From JAJDTQ01 sp965204235 (lineage in GTDB: Bacteria; Desulfobacterota; Binatia; UBA9968; JAJDTQ01): a stretch of DNA of 64,000 nt. A model generated the notes under the pieces. It worked only from the letters and a program-made list of their open reading frames with translations. It had not been told where the DNA came from and made no database searches. Shown one piece after another: positions 1-6,750 of this stretch; positions within the stretch are counted from its first letter, which is position 1, and every line of letters begins with the position of its first letter. The position numbers and the translations under genes are program-made. Location of the stretch: NCBI GenBank assembly GCA_965204235.1, contig OZ241979.1, forward strand, positions 186,001 to 250,000, written 5' to 3'.

Positions 1-1
1 C

Positions 2-1813
2 CGCTACACGCAATGGGACGGGTCCCAGGTGGTCCGGTTCCCTACCGCGAACGACCTGCTGCGGCAGTTGTCGGACTCGTTCCTCGAGGAAGAGGGGGTG
101 CGCCGTGCGCTCCAGGGCCTCATGCGGCGGGGCTTCGAGTCCGAAGACGGGCGTCGTTCGGTGCAGGGGTTGCGGGACCTGCTGCGGCAGGCGGAGGAGA
201 AGAAGCAGGAGATCCTGAACAAGTACTCGCCCGATTCATTCAAACTGTCCCCCGAGGAGAGCGAAGCCCTCGGCAGGAAATTGAACGAGCTGGCCGAGAA
301 GCTGGAGGCGTACCACGAGAAGATGCGCAACTTCATGGAGCGTCTGTCCGGCCGGTACGCCCAGGACATGGACGAGCTGGCCGAGAGGATGCGCCAAGCC
401 CAGGAACGCTACCGGAAGCTCAGGGAGCGTCTGGGCGAACAGGTCGATCAACGCTCCATGGACCGGCCCGGGAACCTCACCGGACCGGACGCCCCGGACC
501 TCTCCCGGTTGCTGGAGGGACTGAACCGGCTGCTGGACGACGACGACTTCCTGCAGAACCTCCCGGACATGCTGGACGCCGCGGTGGAGGACCTGGACAA
601 CCTTCTGGATAGCCTCGATTCGCTGAGCCGGGAGGACCTCCAGCGCCTGAGCGACGCCATGTCCCGGATGGAGCAACTGGAGCAACTCCTCGACCAGTAT
701 CCCTTCCAGGGAAGCCAACGCATGGGCATGGGGGAGGCGGGACAGGTCCTGGGGCAGCTACGGGGCCTCGAACAGTTCCTGCGTTGGGGGCGGCGGGGGC
801 TCGGCGACGTCTCCGAACTCGACCTGGAGGCCATGCGCGAGTTGCTCGGCGAGGAAGCCTACGAGCAGCTCAAGTACCTCCAGGGAGTCGAGCAGATGAT
901 GGTGGACTCGGGCTACCTGGTGCGCACCGGAAGCGGCGTGAGGATCAGCCCCAAGGGCATGCGCCAGCTCGGCGACAAGGCCCTGAAGGAGATCTTCCAG
1001 CTCATGAACAAGAACCGCTGGGGCCAGCATACCAGCACGAAGACCGGCAACCAGGGCATGCGCCTGGAGGACACCCGGCGCTACGAGTACGGCAACCCCC
1101 TCCACATCGACATCCGCAAGACCCTCATGCAGTCCCTGGAAGAGGGGAGGGGCGGGGTTCCGGTGCGGGTCGAGCCCGGCGACTTCCAGGTCTATCGGCA
1201 CGAGTTCTCCACCGACACCGAGACCGTGCTGCTCATCGACGTGAGCTACTCCATGCTGATGAACGAAGCCCTGCAGGCCGGCAAGAAGGTGGCCCTGGCC
1301 CTGAACCGACTCATCGAGACCAGGTTCCCCCAGGACGTGCTCCACCTGGTGGCCTTCCGTTCCAACGCCAAGGTCATCCGCACCGAGGACCTGCCCTCCA
1401 TCGTGGCCATCACCTACTTCATGGAGCACGGCACCGACATCAAGGAAGCCTTGAGGTTCTCACGGCAACTGCTTGGGAACAATCGATCCACGAACCGTCA
1501 GATCATCCTCATCACCGATGGGGAACCCACCGCCTGCAACGTCGATCGGGGAGGGCGTCTCCACAGCGGTTGGGGCTCGACGCTGCTCCACGAACGCATC
1601 GTCCGGGAGACCCTCAAGGAGGTGCAACGCTGCACCCGGAGCGGCATCCGCATCAACACCTTCATGCTGGGGATGGACTTCTACCGCACGGGCTTCGTCG
1701 ATCGGCTCACCCGGATGAACACGGGCCGCGTCTTCTACACCTCTCCCGACGAGATCGGGAACTACATCGTGGTGGACTACCTAGCCAACAAGCGCAAACG
1801 GTTGCGGCGCTGA
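2..1813 (+). CDS. VWA-domain protein (CoxE/ChlD-like), 5' end outside window
   Basis: The frame is open to the left edge, so the gene probably starts upstream; the first internal start is a GTG at 29, giving 594 residues. The N-terminal two thirds is charged and helical with many Leu/Glu/Arg heptads, probably coiled coil. The C-terminal third is a von Willebrand A domain with a MIDAS signature: D-V-S-Y-S near residue 404 (counted from the GTG), a downstream G-T-D, and I-T-D-G-E-P. Such proteins usually work with a MoxR-type AAA+ ATPase in metal-dependent assembly or chaperone roles; that partner would lie outside the window. Cytoplasmic: no signal peptide or TM segment is seen. The family call is good; the exact role is unknown. 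Confidence 0.85.
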   Translation, partial: RYTQWDGSQVVRFPTANDLLRQLSDSFLEEEGVRRALQGLMRRGFESEDGRRSVQGLRDLLRQAEEKKQEILNKYSPDSFKLSPEESEALGRKLNELAEKLEAYHEKMRNFMERLSGRYAQDMDELAERMRQAQERYRKLRERLGEQVDQRSMDRPGNLTGPDAPDLSRLLEGLNRLLDDDDFLQNLPDMLDAAVEDLDNLLDSLDSLSREDLQRLSDAMSRMEQLEQLLDQYPFQGSQRMGMGEAGQVLGQLRGLEQFLRWGRRGLGDVSELDLEAMRELLGEEAYEQLKYLQGVEQMMVDSGYLVRTGSGVRISPKGMRQLGDKALKEIFQLMNKNRWGQHTSTKTGNQGMRLEDTRRYEYGNPLHIDIRKTLMQSLEEGRGGVPVRVEPGDFQVYRHEFSTDTETVLLIDVSYSMLMNEALQAGKKVALALNRLIETRFPQDVLHLVAFRSNAKVIRTEDLPSIVAITYFMEHGTDIKEALRFSRQLLGNNRSTNRQIILITDGEPTACNVDRGGRLHSGWGSTLLHERIVRETLKEVQRCTRSGIRINTFMLGMDFYRTGFVDRLTRMNTGRVFYTSPDEIGNYIVVDYLANKRKRLRR

Positions 1814-1863
1814 CCCGCGCCCCGGGGGTCACCCGGCGATCAGGGCCAGCACTTCTGAACATA

Positions 1864-1910
1864 CCCCGTTCGTCCTGAGCGTAGCGAAGCGAAGTCGAAG
1901 GACGCGCTTT
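1864..1910 (-). repeat. Dispersed REP-like repeat, copy 1
   Basis: This is the first of six copies of an intergenic repeat. The core on the minus strand begins AAAGCGCGTCCTTCGAC, continues with CTTCGC/TACGCTC modules and ends GGACGAACGGGG. The two halves are imperfectly complementary (CGTCCTTCGAC against GCTCAGGACG), so it can fold. It lies between the VWA gene and the next promoter. Confidence 0.85.
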
Positions 1911-1940
1911 CCCGGCGTCTCGATCCCCGATCCGCGTTTC

Positions 1941-1968
1941 TTGACAGGCCGCGGGGTCGGAGTAACAT
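1941..1968 (+). promoter_or_regulatory. Sigma-70-like promoter, apparently leaderless
   Basis: TTGACA at 1941-1946, a 16-nt spacer, and TAACAT at 1963-1968. Only six bases separate the -10 from the ATG at 1975, so transcription would start at or next to the start codon, giving a leaderless message. No Shine-Dalgarno precedes that ATG, which agrees. Confidence 0.6.
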
Positions 1969-1974
1969 GTAGCC

Positions 1975-2229
1975 ATGTCTCCCGAACTCATGGCCGTCAT
2001 CGGCGCCGCCATCGCCCTGGCCGCGGTCATCCTTTCCAGCCAACGGGCCATGCGACGGGAAATCGGCGACATGCGGCAGGAAATGCACCAGGAAATCCGC
2101 AAGGTGCAACAGGACATCGGTGACCTGCGGGAACGGATGGCGCGGCTCGAAGGGCTGTTCGAGGGGTTCACGAAGACCGTGCCTGGTCCTCAACCGCAGG
2201 CCGCGCCAAGCCCCCAACCTCAGCAGTAG
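1975..2229 (+). CDS. Small membrane-anchored coiled-coil protein
   Basis: 84 residues. Residues 4-22 form one hydrophobic segment (A-V-I-G-A-A-I-A-L-A-A-V-I-L). A charged heptad region follows, with repeated M-R-x-E-I and D-I-x-x-L-R-E-R-M-A-R-L-E-G patterns (about residues 27-66), then a Pro/Gln-rich tail. It looks like a single-pass inner-membrane protein with a cytoplasmic coiled coil. The family is not recognised. The ATG is fixed by the promoter immediately upstream. Confidence 0.7.
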   Translation: MSPELMAVIGAAIALAAVILSSQRAMRREIGDMRQEMHQEIRKVQQDIGDLRERMARLEGLFEGFTKTVPGPQPQAAPSPQPQQ

Positions 2230-2270
2230 GCCGTCGCCACGGCTCCCACCGACGGGGAGGAACCGATGAA

Positions 2271-2384
2271 CGGAACCTCTGATCAATTCCTGCTTAGGGC
2301 GCGCCCTCCTTATGGAAAAGCGCGTCCTTCGACTTCGCTACGCTACGCTCAGGACGAACGGGGCAATTGTTCAGAGTTTCCGAA
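2271..2384 (+). repeat. Dispersed REP-like repeat, copy 2 (long form)
   Basis: The core at 2317-2363 matches the other copies and runs on into a tail similar to CAATTGTTCAGAGTTTCC. Upstream it extends through GGAACCTCTGATC and a GGCGCGCC-rich stretch, which is also found, inverted, beside copy 6. The 357-base gap 2230-2586 otherwise holds only an ATG with a good RBS at 2266 whose frame runs into the repeat, and a -10 box before the next gene. Confidence 0.85.
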
Positions 2385-2573
2385 CTTCGCAGAGACGATC
2401 CGGCGCACCGCGGCGGGGCGGCCCTTGCCGCATGATACTTGCACCGGTTGGTGACGGTTCTCTCTTTTCCCACTCCATCCCGGCCCTTCCCGCGCGGGCT
2501 TCCACGAGGCACTCCCTGATTTGGCGGTGGATTTGGGACCCGCTGGCCTGTGGCCTGGGAGTGCCCGGTCTGC

Positions 2574-2579
2574 TATAAG
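2574..2579 (+). promoter_or_regulatory. -10 box (TATAAG) just before gloB start
   Basis: TATAAG ends seven bases before the ATG at 2587, spacing that again implies a leaderless or near-leaderless transcript. No clear -35 is seen and no Shine-Dalgarno is present. Confidence 0.4.
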
Positions 2580-2586
2580 GGGCGTC

Positions 2587-3357
2587 ATGAAGATCGTTCC
2601 GATTCCGTTGCTCAAGGACAACTACGGCTACCTCCTGGTCTGCGAGAAGACCAAGCGGGCGGGCATCGTCGATCCTTCCGAGGGAGAGCCGGTCTGGCGC
2701 CGCGTGCAGGAGGAAGGGGTCGATCTCACCGCCATCCTCAACACCCACCACCATCGGGACCACACGGGCGGGAACGAATACCTGCTCCGGCAGGCCCCGG
2801 GCCTGGAGGTGTTCGGCGCCAAGGTGGACGAAGACCGCATCCCGGGCATCACGCGCCCGCTCGGGGAAGGGGACCAGGTCCGGGTAGGCGAGGAACGCGG
2901 CTCCGTGTTGTTCATCCCCGGCCATACCCGCGGGCACATCGCCTTCCTCTTTTCCGGCAGGCTCTTCAGCGGCGACGCGCTGTTCGCGGGCGGATGCGGC
3001 CGGGTCTTCGAGGGAACCCCGGAGCAGATGACCGCCTCCCTCGGCAAGCTCCGCGGCCTGTCCGGCGACACCCTGGTCTATTGTGGCCACGAATATACGG
3101 AGAAGAACCTCCAGTTCGCCCTGACCGTGGAGCCCAACAACGAGAAGGTCCGCAGCCGGCTGGAGCAGGTCCGGGAGCTCAGGGCCAGGGACCGCTTCAC
3201 GGTACCTTCGATGCTTGCCGACGAGCTCGACACCAACCCGTTCCTCCGCTGGGAGAGCGGCGAGATCCGGGCCGGACTGTCAGAGCGCTTTCCGGGCATG
3301 AACACCGACCCGGTCTCCGTCTTCGCCAAGATCCGGGAACTCAAGGACGCCTATTAG
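2587..3357 (+). CDS. gloB: Hydroxyacylglutathione hydrolase (glyoxalase II)
   Basis: 256 residues, the usual glyoxalase II length. It hydrolyses S-lactoylglutathione to lactate and glutathione in the cytosol, the second step of methylglyoxal detoxification. The metallo-beta-lactamase metal motif T-H-H-H-R-D-H is near residues 55-60. Further ligands sit in F-I-P-G-H-T-R-G-H and F-S-G-D, and the glyoxalase II signatures G-C-G-R-V-F-E-G-T and Y-C-G-H-E-Y-T are intact. The C-terminal substrate-binding helices are present. An upstream in-frame start at 2521 is rejected because the family begins at MKIVPIPLLKDN, which matches 2587. It is flanked by repeat copies 2 and 3 and stands alone. Confidence 0.93.
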   Translation: MKIVPIPLLKDNYGYLLVCEKTKRAGIVDPSEGEPVWRRVQEEGVDLTAILNTHHHRDHTGGNEYLLRQAPGLEVFGAKVDEDRIPGITRPLGEGDQVRVGEERGSVLFIPGHTRGHIAFLFSGRLFSGDALFAGGCGRVFEGTPEQMTASLGKLRGLSGDTLVYCGHEYTEKNLQFALTVEPNNEKVRSRLEQVRELRARDRFTVPSMLADELDTNPFLRWESGEIRAGLSERFPGMNTDPVSVFAKIRELKDAY

Positions 3358-3368
3358 GGGTCTGTCCG

Positions 3369-3433
3369 AAAGCGCGTCCTTCGACTTCGCTTCGCTACGC
3401 TCAGGACGAACGGGGACGATTGTTCAGAGTCTC
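3369..3433 (+). repeat. Dispersed REP-like repeat, copy 3
   Basis: The core spans 3369-3415 and the conserved tail (ATTGTTCAGAGTCTCCC) runs to 3433. It fills most of the gap between gloB and the FAH-family gene and ends about 35 bases before that gene's RBS. Confidence 0.85.
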
Positions 3434-3478
3434 CCGAAGCGTCATTCCCGATTCGCCATTGATTTCGGGAGGTATCCG

Positions 3479-4351
3479 ATGAGGTTTGCGACCTTGAAGA
3501 GCGGCAGCGTTGCCGCGCTGATCGACGACGGGGCGGTCCTCCTCGACGACCTGCTGAAGCCGGGCGGTTCCATGGCCGATCTGGCGGTCTCGTACGCAAC
3601 GGACCCGAAGGCCGTCGAGCGGGCCGTTGCCGAGGGGGCTCCGGTGAGCTTCGACGCCGGCCAACTCGCCGCTCCGGTGCCCAAACCTTCCAAGATCTGG
3701 GGCGCGGCCGGCAATTACAGGCGCGGCGGCAAGGACCTCGACAGCACCGGGGGGCGAGGGGAGGCGAAGGAAGCCGCGCCGGACGAGCTGCTGGAGTCCA
3801 TCTTCCTCAAGCCCCCGTCCGCGGTCATCGGTCCCGGCGAGAACATCGTCATCCCCTCCAACGCCGAAACCGTCTTCCCGGAGTTGGAGTTGTGCGTGGT
3901 GGTCGGCCGGGAGTGCCAGGGGCTGTCGGTGGAGGAGGCCATGGACGCGGTGTTCGGCTACAGCGTCATCCTCGACGTTACCGCCCGGGGATACGGCTCG
4001 GGCAAGAACCTCATGGGGACCCGTTGCGTGCGCAAGGGCTTCGACACGTTCGCGCCGGTGGGTCCGTGGGTCGTCACCCGCAACGAGATACCCGACCCCC
4101 AGGCGCTGGACATGCGGCTGTGGGTGAATGACGACCTGCGGCAGGCCGCGAGCACCCGCGGCATGATCAACGGGGTGGCGCGGCTGGTCAGCTACCTGTC
4201 CCAGGTGGGCACCCTGTTCCCCGGCGACCTCATCGCCAGCGGCAACCCGGACGCCCCGGCCTTCCAGAAGCAACTGGCCGCGGGTGACGAGCTCACCGCG
4301 GAAATCGAAGGCGTGGGACAGCTTCGGGTGGGAGTGGCGCGGGCCGGTTGA
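3479..4351 (+). CDS. Fumarylacetoacetate hydrolase (FAH) family protein
   Basis: 290 residues with a good GGGAGG-type RBS before the ATG. The family cleaves or isomerises beta-diketo and 2-oxo-alkenoic acids in aromatic catabolism with a metal held by acidic residues. Visible signatures are the E-L-E-L metal-ligand strand in V-F-P-E-L-E-L-C-V-V-V-G-R-E, the K-N-L-M-G-T-R-C-V-R-K-G-F-D-T motif, and F-P-G-D-L-I near the C-terminus. The N-terminal 60 residues resemble the extra N-domain of homoprotocatechuate-pathway members. The substrate cannot be named. It overlaps or abuts the thioesterase gene downstream, so the two probably form one transcript. Confidence 0.88.
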   Translation: MRFATLKSGSVAALIDDGAVLLDDLLKPGGSMADLAVSYATDPKAVERAVAEGAPVSFDAGQLAAPVPKPSKIWGAAGNYRRGGKDLDSTGGRGEAKEAAPDELLESIFLKPPSAVIGPGENIVIPSNAETVFPELELCVVVGRECQGLSVEEAMDAVFGYSVILDVTARGYGSGKNLMGTRCVRKGFDTFAPVGPWVVTRNEIPDPQALDMRLWVNDDLRQAASTRGMINGVARLVSYLSQVGTLFPGDLIASGNPDAPAFQKQLAAGDELTAEIEGVGQLRVGVARAG

Positions 4352-4392
4352 CCGGAGAGCCCGTGTCGGTCCCCGCATCGGAGGCAAGCCGC

Positions 4393-4872
4393 ATGAGCGA
4401 GGACCGGGCTTTCCAGGACCAGGGATCCAGCACCGTGTGCTACGGCTGCGGGCCGGCCAACCCCCAGGGTCTCCGGCTCAAGAGCCGTTGGGACGGGGAG
4501 GAAGCCGTCTGCACCTGGACGGCGCAGCCGCACCACTGCGGCGGCGCCCGCAACGTGGTGAACGGCGGCGTCATCGCAACCCTGCTGGACTGCCACAGCC
4601 TCAACCTCGCCATCGCCCGAGCCTACCGGGACGAGCAGCGGCCCATCGGCAGCGCGCCGCGGGTCTTCTTCGTCACCGCCAGCATGAACGTGAATTACCG
4701 GCGCCCGACGCCGCTGGGAAAACCCCTGGACCTGCGCGCCTCCGTCCGCAAGGTGGAAGGGCGCAAGACCTTCCTTCGATGCACCCTCAGTTGCGGGCGG
4801 GAACTGTGCGCCGACGCCGACGTCCTCGCCGTCCGCATCCACCGGGACGAATCGGTGGAGCCCACCCGGTAG
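4393..4872 (+). CDS. PaaI-like hot-dog fold thioesterase
   Basis: 159 residues from the ATG at 4393. A TTG at 4348 overlapping the upstream stop would add 15 residues with no family support. The protein opens with C-Y-G-C-G-P-A-N-P-Q-G-L-R-L, the signature of a PaaI/YbgC-type acyl-CoA thioesterase subgroup, followed by the hot-dog helix N-V-V-N-G-G-V-I-A-T-L-L-D and the strand M-N-V-N-Y-R-R-P-T-P-L-G. It probably hydrolyses an acyl- or aryl-CoA in the cytosol. Its position directly after the FAH gene suggests a shared role in aromatic or ketoacid turnover. Confidence 0.8.
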   Translation: MSEDRAFQDQGSSTVCYGCGPANPQGLRLKSRWDGEEAVCTWTAQPHHCGGARNVVNGGVIATLLDCHSLNLAIARAYRDEQRPIGSAPRVFFVTASMNVNYRRPTPLGKPLDLRASVRKVEGRKTFLRCTLSCGRELCADADVLAVRIHRDESVEPTR

Positions 4873-5003
4873 CGTCGCGTCCCTCTGCGCGGCCTGTCCT
4901 CGTCGGTTTCGATGGCGGAGGTAATGGCGCCTTCCGCGCGCTTGTGGTAACCGTGGATCGGGTGGCTTCGAGTGCAGCCAGGGAGAACCGGAAGGGCATC
5001 GTC

Positions 5004-5417
5004 ATGGGGACCATCGTCGTCAACGTTGGCTTGGAGAACGCGGAAGACCGGGCCGCCTTCAAGCGGGGGCTGTGCGACGAGGCGAGCATCCGCCGCACCG
5101 AAGTGGAGGGCGTCGTGGACACGGGCGCCGTCTCGCTCGCGCTGCCCCAGAACGTGGTGGAACGCCTTGGGTTGGACACGCGGGGAACGGCTGTGGTCAC
5201 CTATGCGGACGGCCGGAAAGACGAACGCCCGGTGGTCGGTCCCCTCACCGTGTACGTCGTGGGCCGGAGCATGAACCTGGACGCCATCGTGCTGCCCCCC
5301 TTCAGCGAAGTCCTCGTGGGCCAGATCGTGCTCGAGTTCCTGGACCTCGTTGCGGACAGCCGCAACCGCACCCTCCAACCGCGAATGCCGGACTATCCCC
5401 TGCTGGACATGAAATAG
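5004..5417 (+). CDS. Clan-AA (retropepsin-like) aspartic protease, copy 1
   Basis: 137 residues starting MGTIVVNVGLEN, with RBS-like AAGGG upstream. The single catalytic motif V-V-D-T-G-A near residue 35 and the V-L-V-G-Q-I-V-L-E strand near the C-terminus are typical of retropepsin-like proteins that act as homodimers. No signal peptide or TM segment is present. It is nearly identical to the gene at 6288; the DNA match runs past the stop to 5439. It opens an accessory island. The fold call is fairly secure; the biological substrate is unknown. Confidence 0.75.
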   Translation: MGTIVVNVGLENAEDRAAFKRGLCDEASIRRTEVEGVVDTGAVSLALPQNVVERLGLDTRGTAVVTYADGRKDERPVVGPLTVYVVGRSMNLDAIVLPPFSEVLVGQIVLEFLDLVADSRNRTLQPRMPDYPLLDMK

Positions 5418-5439
5418 TCTCGGGACCCTGACCAGGCAA
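5004..5439 (+). repeat. 436-bp direct duplication, copy 1
   Basis: Near-identical to 6288-6723. Divergence is confined mostly to the first 70 bases and scattered third positions; identity ends exactly after GACCAGGCAA. It contains the whole protease gene plus 22 bases of 3' flank. Confidence 0.9.
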
Positions 5440-5520
5440 GAGCCTCTCCCGGGAACGCGGGCGCTCCGGCCCAAGACGAGTCCGTAGTGCAAGCAGTAGA
5501 GGATTCTATAGCATTGGAGA

Positions 5521-6084
5521 TCACGGATGATTGATGGTGACAGACCGGTACTTCGGGGTTTCGACACAGCCGTTGCCGACGTTGGCGATCAACTGCATCT
5601 TTGCCACCCGCTGCTCTCTTTCGAAGGCGACCCCACGCTTTACGTCGCTCGAAGGCTCGATTGGCGGAATGACCAGGATGCCTTGGCCGTCGCTGATCCG
5701 TCCGAGGCCTCCGAGCTTGGGACGCTCCTGGCAGATACGCACAGACAGCCAATAGATTCCGGCCAAGGAGTAGTCGCCGCGGGGACAGGGTTCGTTCAAG
5801 CCGCCACCACCGCGGAGATCCAACTCGACGGTTTCGGGATGGATTTCACAAGGGCCCACGATGCGGAGTGCTGGATAAGCGTCGCCGCACCGGCACACTT
5901 CGCGAGGCTTAAAACCAGATTGGCCGATGAAGCGCGAACAGTGTTTGATGAGGCTTTGGGAGATGCGGTACGTCGCAGGCGGCGCCTCTCCGAGCGTGGC
6001 GACGCAGCGCTTCTCCTCTTGCGCCGGTGTGGCCCGCATCGGCGCGACGACCTTGCCATTCGCCAGTTGGCCGGGGTGCGGCAA
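5521..6084 (-). CDS. Unrecognised Cys-rich protein, possibly 5'-truncated
   Basis: 187 residues from a TTG at 6084; an ATG at 6039 is the next choice and an in-frame stop lies about 40 bases upstream. Eight cysteines (for example V-C-R-C-G-D-A-Y, L-N-E-P-C-P-R-G-D) and normal Lys content suggest a real protein. A hand count shows about three quarters G/C at this frame's third positions against about 60% in the opposite-strand frame, so the minus strand is the better coding candidate. The family is not recognised. It sits between the two halves of the protease duplication, which may have removed its true start. Confidence 0.4.
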   Translation of the reverse strand: MPHPGQLANGKVVAPMRATPAQEEKRCVATLGEAPPATYRISQSLIKHCSRFIGQSGFKPREVCRCGDAYPALRIVGPCEIHPETVELDLRGGGGLNEPCPRGDYSLAGIYWLSVRICQERPKLGGLGRISDGQGILVIPPIEPSSDVKRGVAFEREQRVAKMQLIANVGNGCVETPKYRSVTINHP

Positions 6085-6287
6085 AACGATGTCCTGGATC
6101 TTTACCGAAGACTGCTGATTCGATTTTCACTTGAACTGGGCACGCAGGAAGACGACCTCCACCACAGGGTAGGACGGCATATGGCGTTAGCGGAAGGGCC
6201 GCAGCACACAGCACCGTCTCTGTCGCCCGAGGAGTATTGAGGATCTTGGAGTAGCTTCCACCACAAAACAGCAAAAGGGGCATCGTC

Positions 6288-6701
6288 ATGGGGACCAACG
6301 CCGTCAATGTTGGCTTGGAGAACGTAAAAGACCGGGCCGCTTTCGAGCGGGGGCTGTGCGACGAGGCGAGCATCCGCCGCACCGAAGTGGAGGGCGTCGT
6401 GGACACGGGCGCCGTCTCGCTGGCGCTGCCCCAGAACGTGGTGGAACGCCTTGGGTTGGACACGCGGGGAACCGCCGTGGTCACCTATGCGGACGGTCGG
6501 AAAGACGAACGCCCGGTGGTCGGCCCCCTCACCGTGTACGTCGTGGGCCGGAGCATGAACCTGGACGCCATCGTGCTGCCTCCCTTCAGCGAAGTCCTCG
6601 TGGGCCAGATCGTGCTCGAGTTCCTGGACCTCGTTGCGGACAGCCGCAACCGCACCCTCCAACCGCGAATGCCGGACTATCCGCTGCTGGACATGAAATA
6701 G
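6288..6701 (+). CDS. Clan-AA (retropepsin-like) aspartic protease, copy 2
   Basis: 137 residues, differing from the copy at 5004 only in the first 25 or so residues (MGTNAVNVGLENVKDRAAFE against MGTIVVNVGLENAEDRAAFK). The catalytic V-V-D-T-G-A and the G-Q-I-V-L-E strand are unchanged. An AGGGG-type RBS lies 8 bases upstream. Two intact copies with silent and conservative changes suggest both are, or recently were, expressed. It is convergent with the nuclease-PIN gene, whose stop is only about 50 bases away. Confidence 0.75.
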   Translation: MGTNAVNVGLENVKDRAAFERGLCDEASIRRTEVEGVVDTGAVSLALPQNVVERLGLDTRGTAVVTYADGRKDERPVVGPLTVYVVGRSMNLDAIVLPPFSEVLVGQIVLEFLDLVADSRNRTLQPRMPDYPLLDMK

Positions 6702-6723
6702 TCTCGGGACCCTGACCAGGCAA
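6288..6723 (+). repeat. 436-bp direct duplication, copy 2
   Basis: Second copy of the segment at 5004-5439, in direct orientation with a period of 1284 bp. Recombination between the copies would delete the minus-strand ORF between them. Confidence 0.9.
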
Positions 6724-6750
6724 TGTTTCCTTGACTCCGACGCCCCAAGC

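Noticed and set aside
2266..2454. ATG with a good GGGGAGG site at 2266
   Set aside because: The frame runs into repeat copy 2 after 15 or so codons; a decayed start is more likely than a gene.
5527..6240. Plus-strand open frame of 237 codons with a GGAG-like site upstream
   Set aside because: Very low Lys content and lower third-position than first-position G/C argue that it is the shadow of the minus-strand frame; kept only as an alternative.
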